The notes beneath the pieces were generated by a model. That model was not told the origin of the DNA, made no database searches, and saw nothing but the letters and a program-made list of their open reading frames with translations. A stretch of 64,000 nt of DNA from Mesostigma viride (Eukaryota > Streptophyta > Mesostigmatophyceae > Mesostigmatales > Mesostigmataceae), in assembly GCA_009746045.1 (NCBI GenBank), contig RPFO01000213.1, positions 13,281,051-13,345,050 on the forward strand. Reading direction: 5' to 3'. Positions 50,401 to 59,318 of the stretch are shown here, piece by piece (within the stretch, counting starts at the first letter, position 1; each line of letters begins with the position of its first letter). The translations under genes and the position numbers were made by a program.

Positions 50401-51806
50401 CCACATGCCCACATGCCCACATGCCCACATGCCCACATGCCCACATGCCCACATGCCCACATGCCCACATGCCCACATGCCCACATGCCCACATGCCCAC
50501 ATGCCCACATGCCCACATGCCCACATGCCCACATGCCCACATGCCCACATGCCCACATGCCCACATGCCCACATGCCCACATGCCCACATGCCCACATGC
50601 CCACATGCCCACATGCCCACATGCCCACATGCCCACATGCCCACATGCCCACATGCCCACATGCCCACATGCCCACATGCCCACATGCCCACATGCCCAC
50701 ATGCCCACATGCCCACATGCCCACATGCCCACATGCCCACATGCCCACATGCCCACATGCCCACATGCCCACATGCCCACATGCCCACATGCCCACATGC
50801 CCACATGCCCACATGCCCACATGCGAGCGTCCCTCAGGAATGCCAGCATGTCACACGCATAACCTCCTCCCAATATGGCCCCTTTGCCGCCAACGAAAAC
50901 CAGGCACCGGGCAATGAGCCAGTGGGCCATGCACCGCACTAGCCGGGACCCAGGCACGTGCGCCTGCCACGACCTGCCCCCGCGACGTCCGCTGGGACCG
51001 CTGCGGCCCACGGTGCCGCGCTACAAGCCGTACTTGCACAGCAGCGGGCTGTGAAGCAGTGGCGGCAAGTCACATGTGCGTGCAAGGGATGGGCCAACGT
51101 GCACGCATGCCGGGCACCTGCGTGGACCCCTTGTTGAAGAAGACGGAGTTGTACTTGCTGGCCAGCGCCGCGCGGCCCGCGTTGCCGTACTGCCGGCTGC
51201 TGATGTTGCGCACCAGCTCGATGTGCGGCCGCGAGTGGACCGCTGCCAGGGGGATGCGAGCACGCCAGGTGGCAAGCCGCAGCGGGGTGGGAGCAGAGAA
51301 ACCTCGCCGTTAGGCATACCGTGGTAGAAACTGGCGCAAGAGAGCTCCGCGCATCCGTTGACTAAGCGAGGAGGCAACAGATCAGACGTAGGCGCGGTCC
51401 TTGTTAGATTCAGAGCATTGTCGTTGCTTCAGATGGGTGTCGTACTTTTCATCTCGTCGTCGGTCACCTCTCGAGCAGGGATGCGCTCGCACCGTTGGGC
51501 GAGGCCGAGGCTCTCCAGTTCGTTGAAGATGCGCTGTATGCGCTCCGGCCTTTCGGGGTGATCCTCATCGTCCGGGTCTTGGTGCGCCATCATGCGGGCG
51601 TCATACACTAACCCAACCCTTCTTAATGGAGTTTGTGCATCCACTGTCCCTAAAAGATCGAGCGCTTGCACCTCAGAGCTTAACGCGTCAATTTGTTCTT
51701 GGAGTCTTAAATGCGATGCCATGGAGAAAATGACCGGCCGGGATTGTGGATCGTTCAATGTGCTAATAGCGCGGCTAGACTGCTCAGAGGCAGCGTAGCT
51801 GAACAC
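27566..51806 (-). CDS. Class II histone deacetylase, HDA5-like, 12 exons
   Basis: Removes acetyl groups from lysines (Zn-dependent HDA1-type family). Exons on the minus strand: 51446-51806, 51118-51242, 48718-48897, 48001-48104, 46167-46443, 45499-45666, 44773-44877, 41839-42900, 41308-41498, 29597-29960, 28696-28761, 27566-27757. All introns are GT-AG and all junction phases agree, giving about 1,064 residues against about 660 in Arabidopsis HDA5. Catalytic signatures are present. The C-terminal part matches the gamma-glutamylcyclotransferase-like tail of plant HDA5/HDA18, recalled from memory. A downstream start at 51722 (MASHLRLQ) is possible. Introns 2, 4, 7, 9 and 11 hold large tandem arrays; intron 9 is about 11.3 kb. 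Least certain: the acceptors of exons 6, 8 and 12. Confidence 0.85.
28188..28712 (-). repeat. Minisatellite of exon end plus 5' splice site (intron 11)
   Basis: About 16 units of 31-36 bp. On the minus (gene) strand each contains CTCACCATCACGTAC followed by GTAAGG and a G-rich stretch. The first unit in transcript order is the genuine end of exon 11 (codons V-L-T-I-T-Y) with its GT donor, so the array has copied an exon-intron boundary. Most units keep TAC|GTAAG; a few carry changes at the donor. Confidence 0.85.
30213..30804 (+). repeat. 13-bp satellite, distal block
   Basis: Tandem ATCTTCTACACAC units with variants (TGC for TAC, CCTC for TCTT). Same array as 35551-40998, separated from it by the inserted YR retrotransposon. 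Lies in intron 9 of the deacetylase gene. Confidence 0.95.
31326..32400 (+). pseudogene. ORF1-like region of the third YR family
   Basis: Starts '[18 protein letters not shown]'. It has an acidic Glu/Asp stretch and then the C-terminal block shared by the YR elements here: '[19 protein letters not shown]', '[18 protein letters not shown]'. There is no zinc knuckle and no RS stretch, so only the C-terminal block is common to the three families. Function unknown; gag-like by position. Fossil region. Confidence 0.6.
32381..34833 (+). pseudogene. ORF2 region of the third YR family: RT, RNase H, 2A-like motif, recombinase part
   Basis: Shared N-terminal signs 'RSLFPLP' and '[11 protein letters not shown]'. 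RT blocks '[19 protein letters not shown]', '[13 protein letters not shown]', '[13 protein letters not shown]' and '[12 protein letters not shown]'. RNase H blocks '[16 protein letters not shown]', '[12 protein letters not shown]' and '[10 protein letters not shown]'. The 2A-like motif lies at 34543-34569, followed by recombinase N-terminal sequence ('[11 protein letters not shown]' corresponds to 'ALCGLQLYYPS' in family A). Fossil, a few breaks. Confidence 0.75.
34543..34569 (+). other. 2A-like motif (third YR family)
   Basis: Encodes EGIHPNPGP after 'GWVRDLTA'. The G-(D)-I-H-P-N-P-G-P form is known among 2A-like sequences of animal non-LTR retrotransposons. It occupies the same junction as DGDVESNPGP in families A and B, although the flanking protein has diverged. 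Confidence 0.65.
35551..40998 (+). repeat. 13-bp satellite, main block (about 5.4 kb)
   Basis: Several hundred units of ATCTTCTACACAC, mixed with ATCTTCTGCACAC and rarer variants. A unique interruption lies near 36105-36125, and some junctions have shortened units (for example near 36474, 37585 and 40632). Thirteen bases is not a multiple of three and the unit has no stop in any forward frame, so all three forward frames stay open and encode a 13-residue [13 protein letters not shown]-type repeat. Rare variants recur at multiples of 13, showing higher-order structure. Confidence 0.95.
41308..42900 (-). CDS. Deacetylase exons 8-9: low-complexity linker and start of the GGCT-like tail
   Basis: Exon 8 (354 codons) is a Gly-, Ala-, Ser- and Pro-rich linker that accounts for most of the extra length over plant homologues. 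It ends '[20 protein letters not shown]' followed by QGGQ, the AYGSNM signature of the gamma-glutamylcyclotransferase-like fold found in HDA5. Exon 9 continues '[17 protein letters not shown]', '[19 protein letters not shown]' and 'VVLYKIT'. The exon 8 acceptor at 42901 fits the reading phase but is inferred. Whether the tail has cyclotransferase activity is unknown. Confidence 0.8.
43200..44330 (+). repeat. 43-bp minisatellite (intron 7 of the deacetylase gene)
   Basis: About 26 head-to-tail units starting GGGCAGAAGAGGAGGGTGGG and ending GGCTAGCAAGCGTCAC. Units are very similar; two carry an extra AGA triplet-type insertion. No spacers separate them. Confidence 0.93.
44397..44626. mobile_element. 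Small MITE-like element with CAG-start inverted repeats
   Basis: 230 bp, AT-richer than its surroundings. The ends are inverted repeats beginning CAG(A/T)CATTCGCGCCTTAAG. Four internal copies of AACTTAAGGCG(T/C)GAA-type sequence lie near both ends. It is flanked by TA on the right and CA on the left, so a TA duplication is possible. CAGT-type ends with TA targets suggest a Tc1/mariner (pogo) non-autonomous element; this class assignment is tentative. It codes for nothing and sits in intron 7 beside exon 7. Confidence 0.6.
44773..51806 (-). CDS. Histone deacetylase catalytic domain (exons 1-7)
   Basis: Exon 1 carries '[21 protein letters not shown]' in split form and '[18 protein letters not shown]', the family N-terminus. 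Exon 2: '[19 protein letters not shown]'. Exon 3: '[18 protein letters not shown]' and the hallmark '[20 protein letters not shown]' (tandem catalytic histidines). Exon 4: '[19 protein letters not shown]' (zinc-binding Asp and His). Exon 5: '[10 protein letters not shown]', 'NVNVPWP', '[19 protein letters not shown]' (second zinc Asp). Exon 6: '[13 protein letters not shown]' (transition-state Tyr). Exon 7: '[15 protein letters not shown]'. All expected active-site residues are visible, so the enzyme looks functional. Probable place of action: nucleus and cytosol, as for plant class II enzymes. Confidence 0.88.
47070..47957 (+). repeat. C-rich (CCCCGAC / CCCCCGA)n array, flanked by CCCCCAA units
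   Basis: About 890 bp of irregularly alternating 6- and 7-bp units in intron 4 of the deacetylase gene, close to the exon 4 donor. The transcript strand reads GGGGTCGGGGGTCGG, ideal for G-quadruplexes in the pre-mRNA. It explains the long Pro/Asp/Arg and Gly/Ser/Val reading frames there. Confidence 0.92.
48975..48996 (+). repeat. Poly-C tract
   Basis: About 22 uninterrupted C in intron 2 of the deacetylase gene, close to exon 3; assembly length may be unreliable. Confidence 0.85.
49268..50824 (+). repeat. 8-bp satellite (ATGCCCAC)n with ATGCGCAC variants
   Basis: About 190 units in intron 2 of the deacetylase gene. The ATGCGCAC variant clusters at the 3' side of the intron as transcribed (49268-49330 and 49600-49750), while 49750-50820 is almost pure ATGCCCAC. 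It explains the HMPTCPHA and MWACGHVG reading frames. Confidence 0.95.
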
Positions 51807-52485
51807 CCATGCAATCTCTGGTAGGAATTAAGCACGGATATGGCAGGAAATTCCTTACAATTTCAACTAAATTCAGCTGCTACACTAGAGTCCCCTTTTA
51901 ACCTGAGGTACTGCGGTATTCCGGAATTAGTGGGCCCATTGACTACGGCGTCGGCGAGCAATTATTGTATGAGCGGTTATTTCGAAAGCCGGCGTCCTTG
52001 CTCCGTCAAAATGGAGAAAGGGTCCTGTACATTTTGCCCGTGTAAAATGCGAATGTTCGTGTTCCGCCCGTCTAATTGCAGCGCCATTGACTGTTTATAA
52101 TTAGCAATTCTTGCCGCGCCATGATGGGTTGAAATCATCTCCCGCGCAATTTTCTATTCTGCAACGTACACCAGATCATCCACGTATACCTACTTGCGAC
52201 AGGGGCCCGAAGGTGCAAGCAATGCGCGCCACGTGTTAAACTCATGGTCACGCCGGAACGACGCAGACTTGGCCACCTGGATATGGCTGCCACCTGCGGA
52301 TGACACTTGCGGCTGCCAAGTGCCAACCCACGGACTTATTTGCACCACCGTTTGCAGCTTTCGCCTCTAACCTATAATTGAATACCTTGCGATCAATGCA
52401 ATTAAGGCCAGCATCCAATCTCATTTGATTTGCGGCCCTGCTATCGTAGCGGCATGAACGTGACTGTGAAAGTTGGTTATGCATA
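51807..52485. promoter_or_regulatory. Shared upstream region of two divergent genes
   Basis: 679 bp between the start codons of the deacetylase (minus) and the HPP gene (plus). It holds no convincing ORF of its own. Head-to-head spacing under 1 kb suggests a bidirectional promoter. I see no clear TATA box that I would commit to. Confidence 0.45.
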
Positions 52486-54638
52486 ATGTCGTCCTTCCTA
52501 AGACTCCTCTCAAAATCCCGACGGAATTTCTGTCATTTGGATGGAAATGAATCGATTGGTCTTTCTAACTTGATGTCCACAAGACGACGTTTTGATCAAT
52601 CAAGTTCACAATGCCGATGGATTATCGGGCCCGCCGTCAGCCCTTCTGAACCCCAACAATCCTCCGCGAAGCCAGAGACGAGAGTTGGCGAATATTTTGC
52701 AAAGCTAAAAGGACAGGGCACCCCGTCACCTCCAGCGCCCCCGCTTACTGAGATCCTTGCTTCCGGCGCCACGGCGTTCGGGGCCATGGCAGCATTGTCA
52801 TGCCTGCATTTCGGGATCACCTCCGGCTCCGACCTAACGCTGATTCTGGGATCAATGGGGGCAACCGTAGTGCTTGTCTACGGCGCGCCGCATGTGAGGA
52901 TATATGTAATACCGTACCGTTGGTTTGGGAGTATGGCAAATTGCCTACGCTGGCTTGGAGGTTGCTTCCCGGGCTGGCCCGGGAAGTTTTCCACGTCTGT
53001 AGCCTTCGCTCCTTTGCAACTGGTTCATTAGTGCAGCGTTAGCACAGTTTCAAGCAAGTAGTGCGGTCCTCCTGGCCGGTGTTTCCCATGCCTGGGCGTT
53101 GCCTTCCGCACAAGGCCACAGAGTCTGTCATCGCATGATGAAATGCCGTGAGAGGGCATGCGCCGGGTCCCTGCACCGTCTAGGAGAGGGTTCATGCCCC
53201 CCCGATAAGCTTCCCAACAGACACAGTTGGACAGCCCCCACATGCCCTTACGCCGTGAATAGCTCGACTAGCGCGTGTTTTTCTTCTCTAGCTATGATAG
53301 CAATTCGTTGGACATGCCCGGCGCCCGCCCCCCTACCAACCCCCAGTTATCTCCCCCGTTGTTGCCCTACCTCTGTTCCATCCCTGGTTGTTTTCTCCCC
53401 TTGTTCTTGTCTGCGGCGCACTCCGCTTCCTCAGCTGGCACTTGCTGCGCCTCTCCTCCCCGTTGCATCAGTACGGCAGCATCTCATTGGCGGAGCGATG
53501 CCTAACCTCACCCCTACCCCCTGCCCCGTGCCACCTGCCACCTGCCACCTGCCACCTGCCACCTGCCACCTGCCACCTGCCACCTGCCACCTGCCACCTG
53601 CCACCTGCGTTCCGTTCGCCAGCTTCCTCTCGCTCAGCCGCGCAACGTGGTGGCGGGCCACCTGGTCTCCTGCGTGGTGGGGGTGGCCTGCCAGCAGCTG
53701 ATCGCCGCCCCGATGGGCAGCAGCTGGCTGGCTGCCCCCACCGCCGTGTCCTCCTCCATCATGGCCATGCAGGCGCTGCGCTGCTTGCATCCCCCTGCAG
53801 GAGGCACCGCGCTGATTGCGGCCATGGGATCGCAGCAGGTACAGGTGAGCGCGGAGATGTGTGGGTGCAGGCGCAAGCACGCATGGCCCACGTATTGCTG
53901 GTGCAAGCAGTGCTGCCACCGTGGGGGCGCCGCAGCACCTTTGTTTCCATTTTAGTCGATGGCTATGCAGCGTGTGTGTAGGTGGAGATGTGTCGTGCAT
54001 TTGCTGAGGGCGGGCCAGCAGATATGGCATGGCGCGTCCCATCCCCCATCGTGAGTCGCTGTGCTGGCGTCCCATCTGTTACAGCATCGTAGAAACCCTG
54101 CCCCCTGCCACTGCTCCTCCATCCACATCCAATGGTGCAGAGCCGTGGCAGCAAATAGCACAACAGGTTTTTCTTATTCACCAGGATTTGACCCACGGCC
54201 TCAACCTACGGGAGAATTCCACGTGTGGTGGCCTCACATCCCACAGACACTTGCAAGACTTTTTGTGGATGCGAAAGGGTTCTGTCCCCATCGCAGCCTG
54301 TCTTATGGCGCCTCGGTGATGTGTGTGTAATCATAAGCTTTATCTCCCATCCGTTTTGTATGGTATAACTGGCCAACTGTTCAGTAGCAACGTACTGGCT
54401 GCTGTCGCCCTAAAACGGTGACGTTGCGCTACTCCTGTGCACTGAAGGTGGCCGTGCTTAACCATGTGTGCATGCTACCGTGGACACATGCCATCGGCTG
54501 CGTGCGCATGCGCCCCCTCAGGACATGGGCTTCCTCTTACTCGTACCCACGGGGGTGGGAGCCGTGCTGCTCACGCTGGGTGGCATCGCCTTCAACAACC
54601 TGATCAAGGGGCGACGGTACCCGCACTCGTGGTGGTGA
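52486..54638 (+). CDS. HPP-family integral membrane protein, 3 exons (possible plastid nitrite transporter)
   Basis: Exons 52486-52893, 53623-53844 and 54522-54638, GT-AG, phase 0 at both junctions, about 248 residues. An alternative exon 2 donor at 53838 would drop two codons. An Arg/Ser-rich leader of about 85 residues suggests organelle targeting. About five hydrophobic segments follow: 'GATAFGAMAALSCLHFG', 'LILGSMGATVVLVYGAPH', 'GHLVSCVVGVACQQLIAAP', 'SSSIMAMQALRC' running into the name-giving 'LHPPAGGTALIAAMG', and 'FLLLVPTGVGAVLLTLGG'. It closes 'FNNLIKGRRYPHSWW', the usual HPP end. 'LPLAQPRNVVAGH' across junction 1 is also typical. Plant and cyanobacterial HPP proteins have been linked to nitrite transport into plastids; that role here is inferred. 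Intron 1 holds a CCACCTG repeat. Confidence 0.82.
53528..53609 (+). repeat. (CCACCTG)n short tandem repeat
   Basis: About eleven 7-bp units in intron 1 of the HPP gene, ending just before the exon 2 acceptor, so it may form much of the polypyrimidine-like context. Confidence 0.9.
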
Positions 54639-55846
54639 AAATATGCACCCGGAGATGCCCATGCAAGCGCAACGTGCCTGTTCGCTGGGCACCAGTCCGT
54701 CCGGCAGTGGTGTTGGAAGCAAGCGCTTGCTTGCCCTGTCCCTGGTTGGGTCAAACTTGTGACGCCGTGACTCTCAGATTCATGCCTCACACAGTACGCG
54801 ATTCGGCTAGCCCGTTCCTACTTCTTGTGTGGTATGTGTAACAGTAACGTCTTGGTTGTTTCCTCGGTCACAAGGCCACACTTGTGCATCCAAGTGCTAC
54901 AGCGGCAGCAGCGCGCAGTGTGCTGCACAGTTGTAAGAAGGCTGCTTTATGCATGTCTGGGAGCGCAATCCAAATCGGAACGTGCAAAGCTTGCGCACAT
55001 TGCGCCAGTAAAGGTACCGTCGACCTGGACTAATAATACAAGGAGGGAGTGTGCGCAGGCTTCTCTCATTCCTGGGCCGGAGGACAAGGTGCTTTATTGA
55101 TGACCAAAGTTCCTTGTGGACCAGAGCTTTAAAGGAAAACCCAACACGATCGCGTTGGTTGTAAATGTGGCAAACAGCATCGCCCGGTCATAATCTGTCG
55201 AATGTTAGCAACATGCCCCCTGGTAGGGGGCTCAAAATCCATTATGATTATTCTGAGAGACAACCAGTTCAGGCTAGAATATAACCCCGTTAGTTTGTGC
55301 TAGGAATGTGCAAAGTTGTAGGGCATGCTTGATTGATACTTGAAGCCAGTGAAAGGCTTCTTAGTAGCTTTGCTGCAGGGTGATGGTACCTCTGTTGCGA
55401 TTTGTCTTTTTAAGGTACTACCAACTACATGCACCCGATACTGATGTGACATTTGTATCCAATCATGAATATATAAAATTGCAATCAACAAGAGAGGCAG
55501 TCAGCGAGGCGGGGAACGCAGCAAGAATTAGACCACAAACTGACGCTTGTGGTAGACACTTGTCATACATGTCATACACATGCACTTGTCCCCGGTGTGC
55601 AGCTAGGGGAACACTGGATTGCCGCCGCCGGCAGCTATGAGGGCGTTCCAGGCTTGGGACCCTTTGTAGAACCGGCATGCAGGGGAAGGCTACTGCATAC
55701 GGTTGAGCTTGGGCATCATGGCCCGATCTCGGGTGATTGTCCACCCCCTGCATGGCAGCATCGTTGCGGAAGATGGAGATTGCAGCAGCCCATTCCTTGG
55801 GAGTCCAGTCGTCATGAGGCCGGGCATCCACCTGCATTCCACGGGC
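54639..55846. other. HPP 3' flank and unannotated sequence
   Basis: TGTAAC at about 54836, some 200 bases after the HPP stop, is a candidate algal poly(A) signal. Beyond it I see no coding sequence, RNA gene or clear repeat. Confidence 0.4.
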
Positions 55847-55925
55847 ATTCCATCCCATGTTCCCCTCCCACTGAGGACTTATGCTCACGTGACGCAGTCA
55901 CGTGTCTATTAATTAATTAATTAAT
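55847..55925 (+). repeat. Solo copy of the LINE 3' tail
   Basis: About 70 bp nearly identical to 27045-27113 (ATTCCATCCCATGTTCCCC... through ...GTCTATTA), again ending in TTAA/ATTA repeats. Sequence upstream does not match the LINE, so this is a very short 5'-truncated copy or a related non-autonomous element. Confidence 0.7.
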
Positions 55926-56065
55926 CCACCTGCCCGATGGCCCGATAGGTCCACGCACCTCGGAGAGCAGCCGCAGCGAGAGTCCAGCGGACGGAGCGGT
56001 CCAGGGACCCCCGAGCCAGTGGGAGCTGAACCAAAGCTCACATTGTTTGTGGGGAATACCCCAGG

Positions 56066-56745
56066 ATGTCTCATGTCCGGCCCATTGTGTCCCTCGCAGG
56101 GTTCAAGCTCACGTTGGAGGATACTAGTTGCAATTACCTCGATCTTAACATTACCCATAGCAAGAAGGGCTGGCGTACGGCTGTCTATCATAAGCGCAAG
56201 GATCCTAAATATCAGCAATATCCTTTTATTCGCTACCCCGATATTCACAGTCTCCTTTCCCACACAGCAAAATATGGTGTTGTTCTTAGTCAGTTGCATC
56301 GTTTTTCCCGTCTTTGTTCTTATCGCGTCGATTTCACCACGACTCTTGTTGAACTCTTGCATTGTGTGTTGGTCAAAGACTATGACCGAGACATTATGCT
56401 CCGTCAAGTCCGGTGTTTTTTGCAACATCACCCACATCTCGGTTCGGTGCTGCCCCTTGGCACAAGCTCTACAAACAGGTCGTGGACCGGCTGGATCGCG
56501 TAGTATCTCCGCACATCTGAACCCTGTGATGCCAGATCTCCTTTGCGGCCGTTCCGAGCTTGGCACTAGATTTGTTGTCCACACCGTCGCGTCGCTGCAG
56601 CAACACGATGTTTTTCTGGCACACGCGGGCCGTTTTGGTTCCCGCCGCACACTTGAAAGGCTGTCCTCCGTATTTTCGCCTTTGCACCGTGTGCAGTTCT
56701 TGGACGTTTGGAAACATGCATGGCATGGATAACGTAATGACTGAC
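56066..56745 (+). pseudogene. Penelope-like (tentative) RT C-terminal fragment, left arm
   Basis: Encodes 'NYLDLNITHSKKGWRTAVYH', 'DPKYQQYPFIRYPDIHSLLS', 'KYGVVLSQLHRFSRLCSYR' and 'LVELLHCVLVKDYDRDIML'. A second frame continues 'LLCGRSELGTRFVVHTVASL'. The order (Leu-Asp-Leu strand, invariant Tyr-His-Lys, 'SQLHRFSRLCS') resembles the RT thumb region of Penelope-like elements. It has no catalytic core, begins mid-protein and is frameshifted near 56450. The assignment rests on a remembered pattern only. Confidence 0.5.
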
Positions 56746-57982
56746 TAGCTAGACCTTTTCTGTGGTTTTCCATTTGCGGACATTTCCTCGTCAAATGGTG
56801 GCAGAGCGATGGCACCAATGGTACTCACCACTAGACACTCCCGGCCAGTTAGGCTGGAATTAATTAGTTAGTTAGTTAACTCGGCGCCACTCGTGCTCCC
56901 GGATCATGGACTGTCTGTCACCTGGTGGCAGACGGAGACGGGGTCCAACATGGTATGCGCCTTGTTATTGTTATCAACACCCACCATACTTATTATTCGC
57001 TATAGTGTCCGGTGGTATAATCAAGGAGACAACCAGCGCAGGCCAGAAATCGGGAGAATGCGGACCATGGTATCTCAAGCCTGCCGTTATCTTGTCCGCG
57101 TTTTCGAGTCGTTCAGGATGATGAATATGAATGGAGATGGAAATGTGTAGCCTTGCGCATTGAAATTATGGCTGGCTTATGTGTAGAGCCGGACTAGATG
57201 ACCTACTAGACGGTGGTCCCGGAAACAGCTTGCTTGATCAGGGCATGTGTTTCGAGCCAAACTGAACGGGAGTGTCTAGTGGTGAGCACCATTGGTGCGA
57301 TCGATCTCCCACCATTTGACGAGGAAATACCCGCAAATGGAAAACTACAGAAAAGGTCTAGCTACTCAGTCATTACGTTAGCCATGCCATGTTTCCAAAC
57401 GTCCAAGAGCTGCACACGGTGCAAAGGCGAAAATACGGAGGACAGCCTTTCAAATGTGCGGCGGGAACCAAAACGGCCCGCGTGTGCCAGAAAAACATCG
57501 TGTTGCTGCAGCGACGCGACGGTGTGGACAACGAATCTAGTGCCAAGCTCGGAACGGCCGCAAAGGAGATCTGGCATCACAGGGTTCAGATGTGCGGAGA
57601 TACTACGCGATCCAGCCGGTCCACGACCTGTTTGTAGAGCTTGTGACAAGGGGCAGCACCGAACAGATGTGGGTGATGTTGCAAAAAACACCGGACTTGA
57701 CGGAGCATAATGTCTCGGTCATAGTCTTTGACCAACAAACGATGCAAGAGTTCAACAAGAGTCGTGATGAAATCAACACGATAAGAACAACGACAGGAAA
57801 AACGATGCAACTGACTAAGAACAACACCATATTTTGCTGTGTGGGAAAGGAGACTGTGAACATCGGGGTAGCGAATAAAAGGATATTGCTGATATTTAGG
57901 ATCCTTGCGCTTATGATAGACAGCCGTACGCCAGCCCTTCCTGTTATGGGTAATGTTAAGATCGAGGTAATTGCAACTAGTA
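56122..57982. repeat. Large inverted repeat of Penelope-like RT fragments
   Basis: Arms 56122-56842 and 57268-57982 (about 715-720 bp each) are reverse complements with a few percent difference, around a 425-bp loop with no recognised content. Each arm encodes the same RT-like C-terminal sequence, on + in the left arm and on - in the right. Confidence 0.8.
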
Positions 57983-57985
57983 ACG
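57370..57985 (-). pseudogene. Penelope-like (tentative) RT C-terminal fragment, right arm
   Basis: Reverse-oriented counterpart of the left arm: 'CNYLDLNITHNRKGWRTAVY', 'YPDVHSLLSHTAKYGVVL', 'LVELLHRLLVKDYDRDIML'. Inverted double copies are a known habit of Penelope-like elements, which mildly supports the family call. The 3' half again lies in another frame. Confidence 0.5.
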
Positions 57986-58531
57986 TGAGGGACGCTTGCG
58001 GGTAGATGCGCCAGGCAGACCAGCTGTATGTGCACAACAGGAAGAAAGGGCAAAGACCCCCTTTCTCCTGCATGCCAGAGGCATGCCATGCACAGCAGCA
58101 ATCGGACACGATAGACGATCCGGCAAGTTCTGTGGGTGCAATAAGACCCGCGTGAGCATATCAGAGCAAGGAGCGTGGGCACCTAAGCGAAGCATAGCCA
58201 GGACGTAGCATGGCTGACTGTACAAGGGCTAAGCTAAGGCTATGGCTAGGTGTGTACGGTGCGTTAGCGGTGCACGTGACTAGGTATGGTGGCAAGGCTA
58301 GGCAAACATTCTAGGCATGGATGCCATGGCGGCAGTGACTACCAATGTCAGAATACAAGCTAGGGCTATTCTAGCCCTCAGGAGGCGTCCACATCTAGTT
58401 GTGGTTGATCATCAGGTCCCCACCCCGCCAGTACACCTTGCATGGGCTTCTGGGGGTCCTGCTAATTGTGGCGGAGGTATTCCGGCCACAGGTCGCGTCA
58501 CTGCTGGTCTGCTGCTGCTGAGCGGCCGGGG

Positions 58532-58793
58532 TCAGATCGTCGTCCAGCGTCCAGGTGACCGGTCGTTTAACCTCTTGGGACGAGAAAGGAACCGCTGCTT
58601 GTCCTCAGGGGAGGGGAAGGTGAGCAGGACTGGTGGGGAAGCCGCCTTGTCCCGTGAGTGGGGAAGGCGGTGGCACCCGCGCAGTTCTACCTCACCTACC
58701 AGGCCCATGAGGGTAAGAAGCTGGTCCTTGAGCTCGTCGGCAAGGCCGGGTGGTTGACGTCTCACCTGGCTTCTGGGGAAAACGACGCAGCAC
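58532..58793 (-). pseudogene. LINE ORF1-like (RRM-type) fragment
   Basis: 'DELKDQLLTLMGLVGEVEL', 'GCHRLPHSRDKAASPPVLL' and 'TFPSPEDKQRFLSRPKRL' follow the pattern of the RNA-recognition region in L1/Tad-type ORF1 proteins. It is split from probable upstream ORF1 sequence (59331-59891) by the small element at 58794-59325. Confidence 0.42.
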
Positions 58794-58808
58794 TGTTATG
58801 ATATATAT

Positions 58809-59096
58809 TTGGTGACAACTGTTATGATATATTACGGCGACGTCGGGCACCATCGTGTGGTGCCCTTTGTCCTGGAGGAGTTTGGGGCCATGGGGCCCCT
58901 GACCTCCGCCTTCTTCAAGGAGTGTTGCCGGCTCCGGGAGGACCGGCTGGACCTGGAGGGCCAGCGGGCCCCATGGTCGGCGCGGACCTGGACGTCATAT
59001 TGGCGTCAGCGCTTGTCGGTGGCGCTGACTCGGGCCATGGCTGACATCATGCTCCGCCGTACGCGGGCTGATTTTGCGGTGCAGCAGGGCTATTAG
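58809..59096 (+). CDS. Small ORF with LINE C-terminal-like sequence
   Basis: About 95 codons: 'VVPFVLEEFGAMGPLTSAFF', 'WSARTWTSYWRQRLSVALTR'. The 'PFVLEEFGAMGP ... LSVALTRAMA' pattern resembles the extreme C-terminus of L1-type LINE proteins in plants and algae. It lies wholly inside the 532-bp element, so it is a captured piece rather than a gene of its own. Function unknown. Confidence 0.35.
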   Translation: MVTTVMIYYGDVGHHRVVPFVLEEFGAMGPLTSAFFKECCRLREDRLDLEGQRAPWSARTWTSYWRQRLSVALTRAMADIMLRRTRADFAVQQGY

Positions 59097-59229
59097 GTTC
59101 CTCCCGTTAGGCGTTTCCATTGGTCTTATCGTAGTATAGAGCTTTGACATGGCTCTGTACATAGGTTTATAGCTGGGCGTTTGCTTTGGTTTGAGTGATT
59201 TCACTCTGCTGTAAGTAATTATATTTTTA

Positions 59230-59318
59230 ATATATATTTGGTGACTGAACCTGTGGGAGTATTGGGTGTGAAGCTTCACATCCCAATACTCTCACAGGTT
59301 CAGTCACCAAATATATAT
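59230..59318. repeat. Near-perfect 89-nt palindrome
   Basis: Arms of about 40 bp around AAGCTT at 59271-59276, with one bulged T and one wobble. It forms the right end of the 532-bp element and would make a very stable hairpin. Confidence 0.8.

Noticed and set aside
49111-51011. Long HMPTCPHA / MWACGHVG repeat proteins on both strands
   Set aside because: Translations of the 8-bp satellite; all six frames are open there.
55463-55888. Minus-strand frame of 141 codons
   Set aside because: Ends inside the LINE-type tail, with no recognisable motif and no supporting splice or start context.
59230-59318. Transcription terminator hairpin
   Set aside because: Eukaryotic context; the palindrome is the end of a small inserted element.
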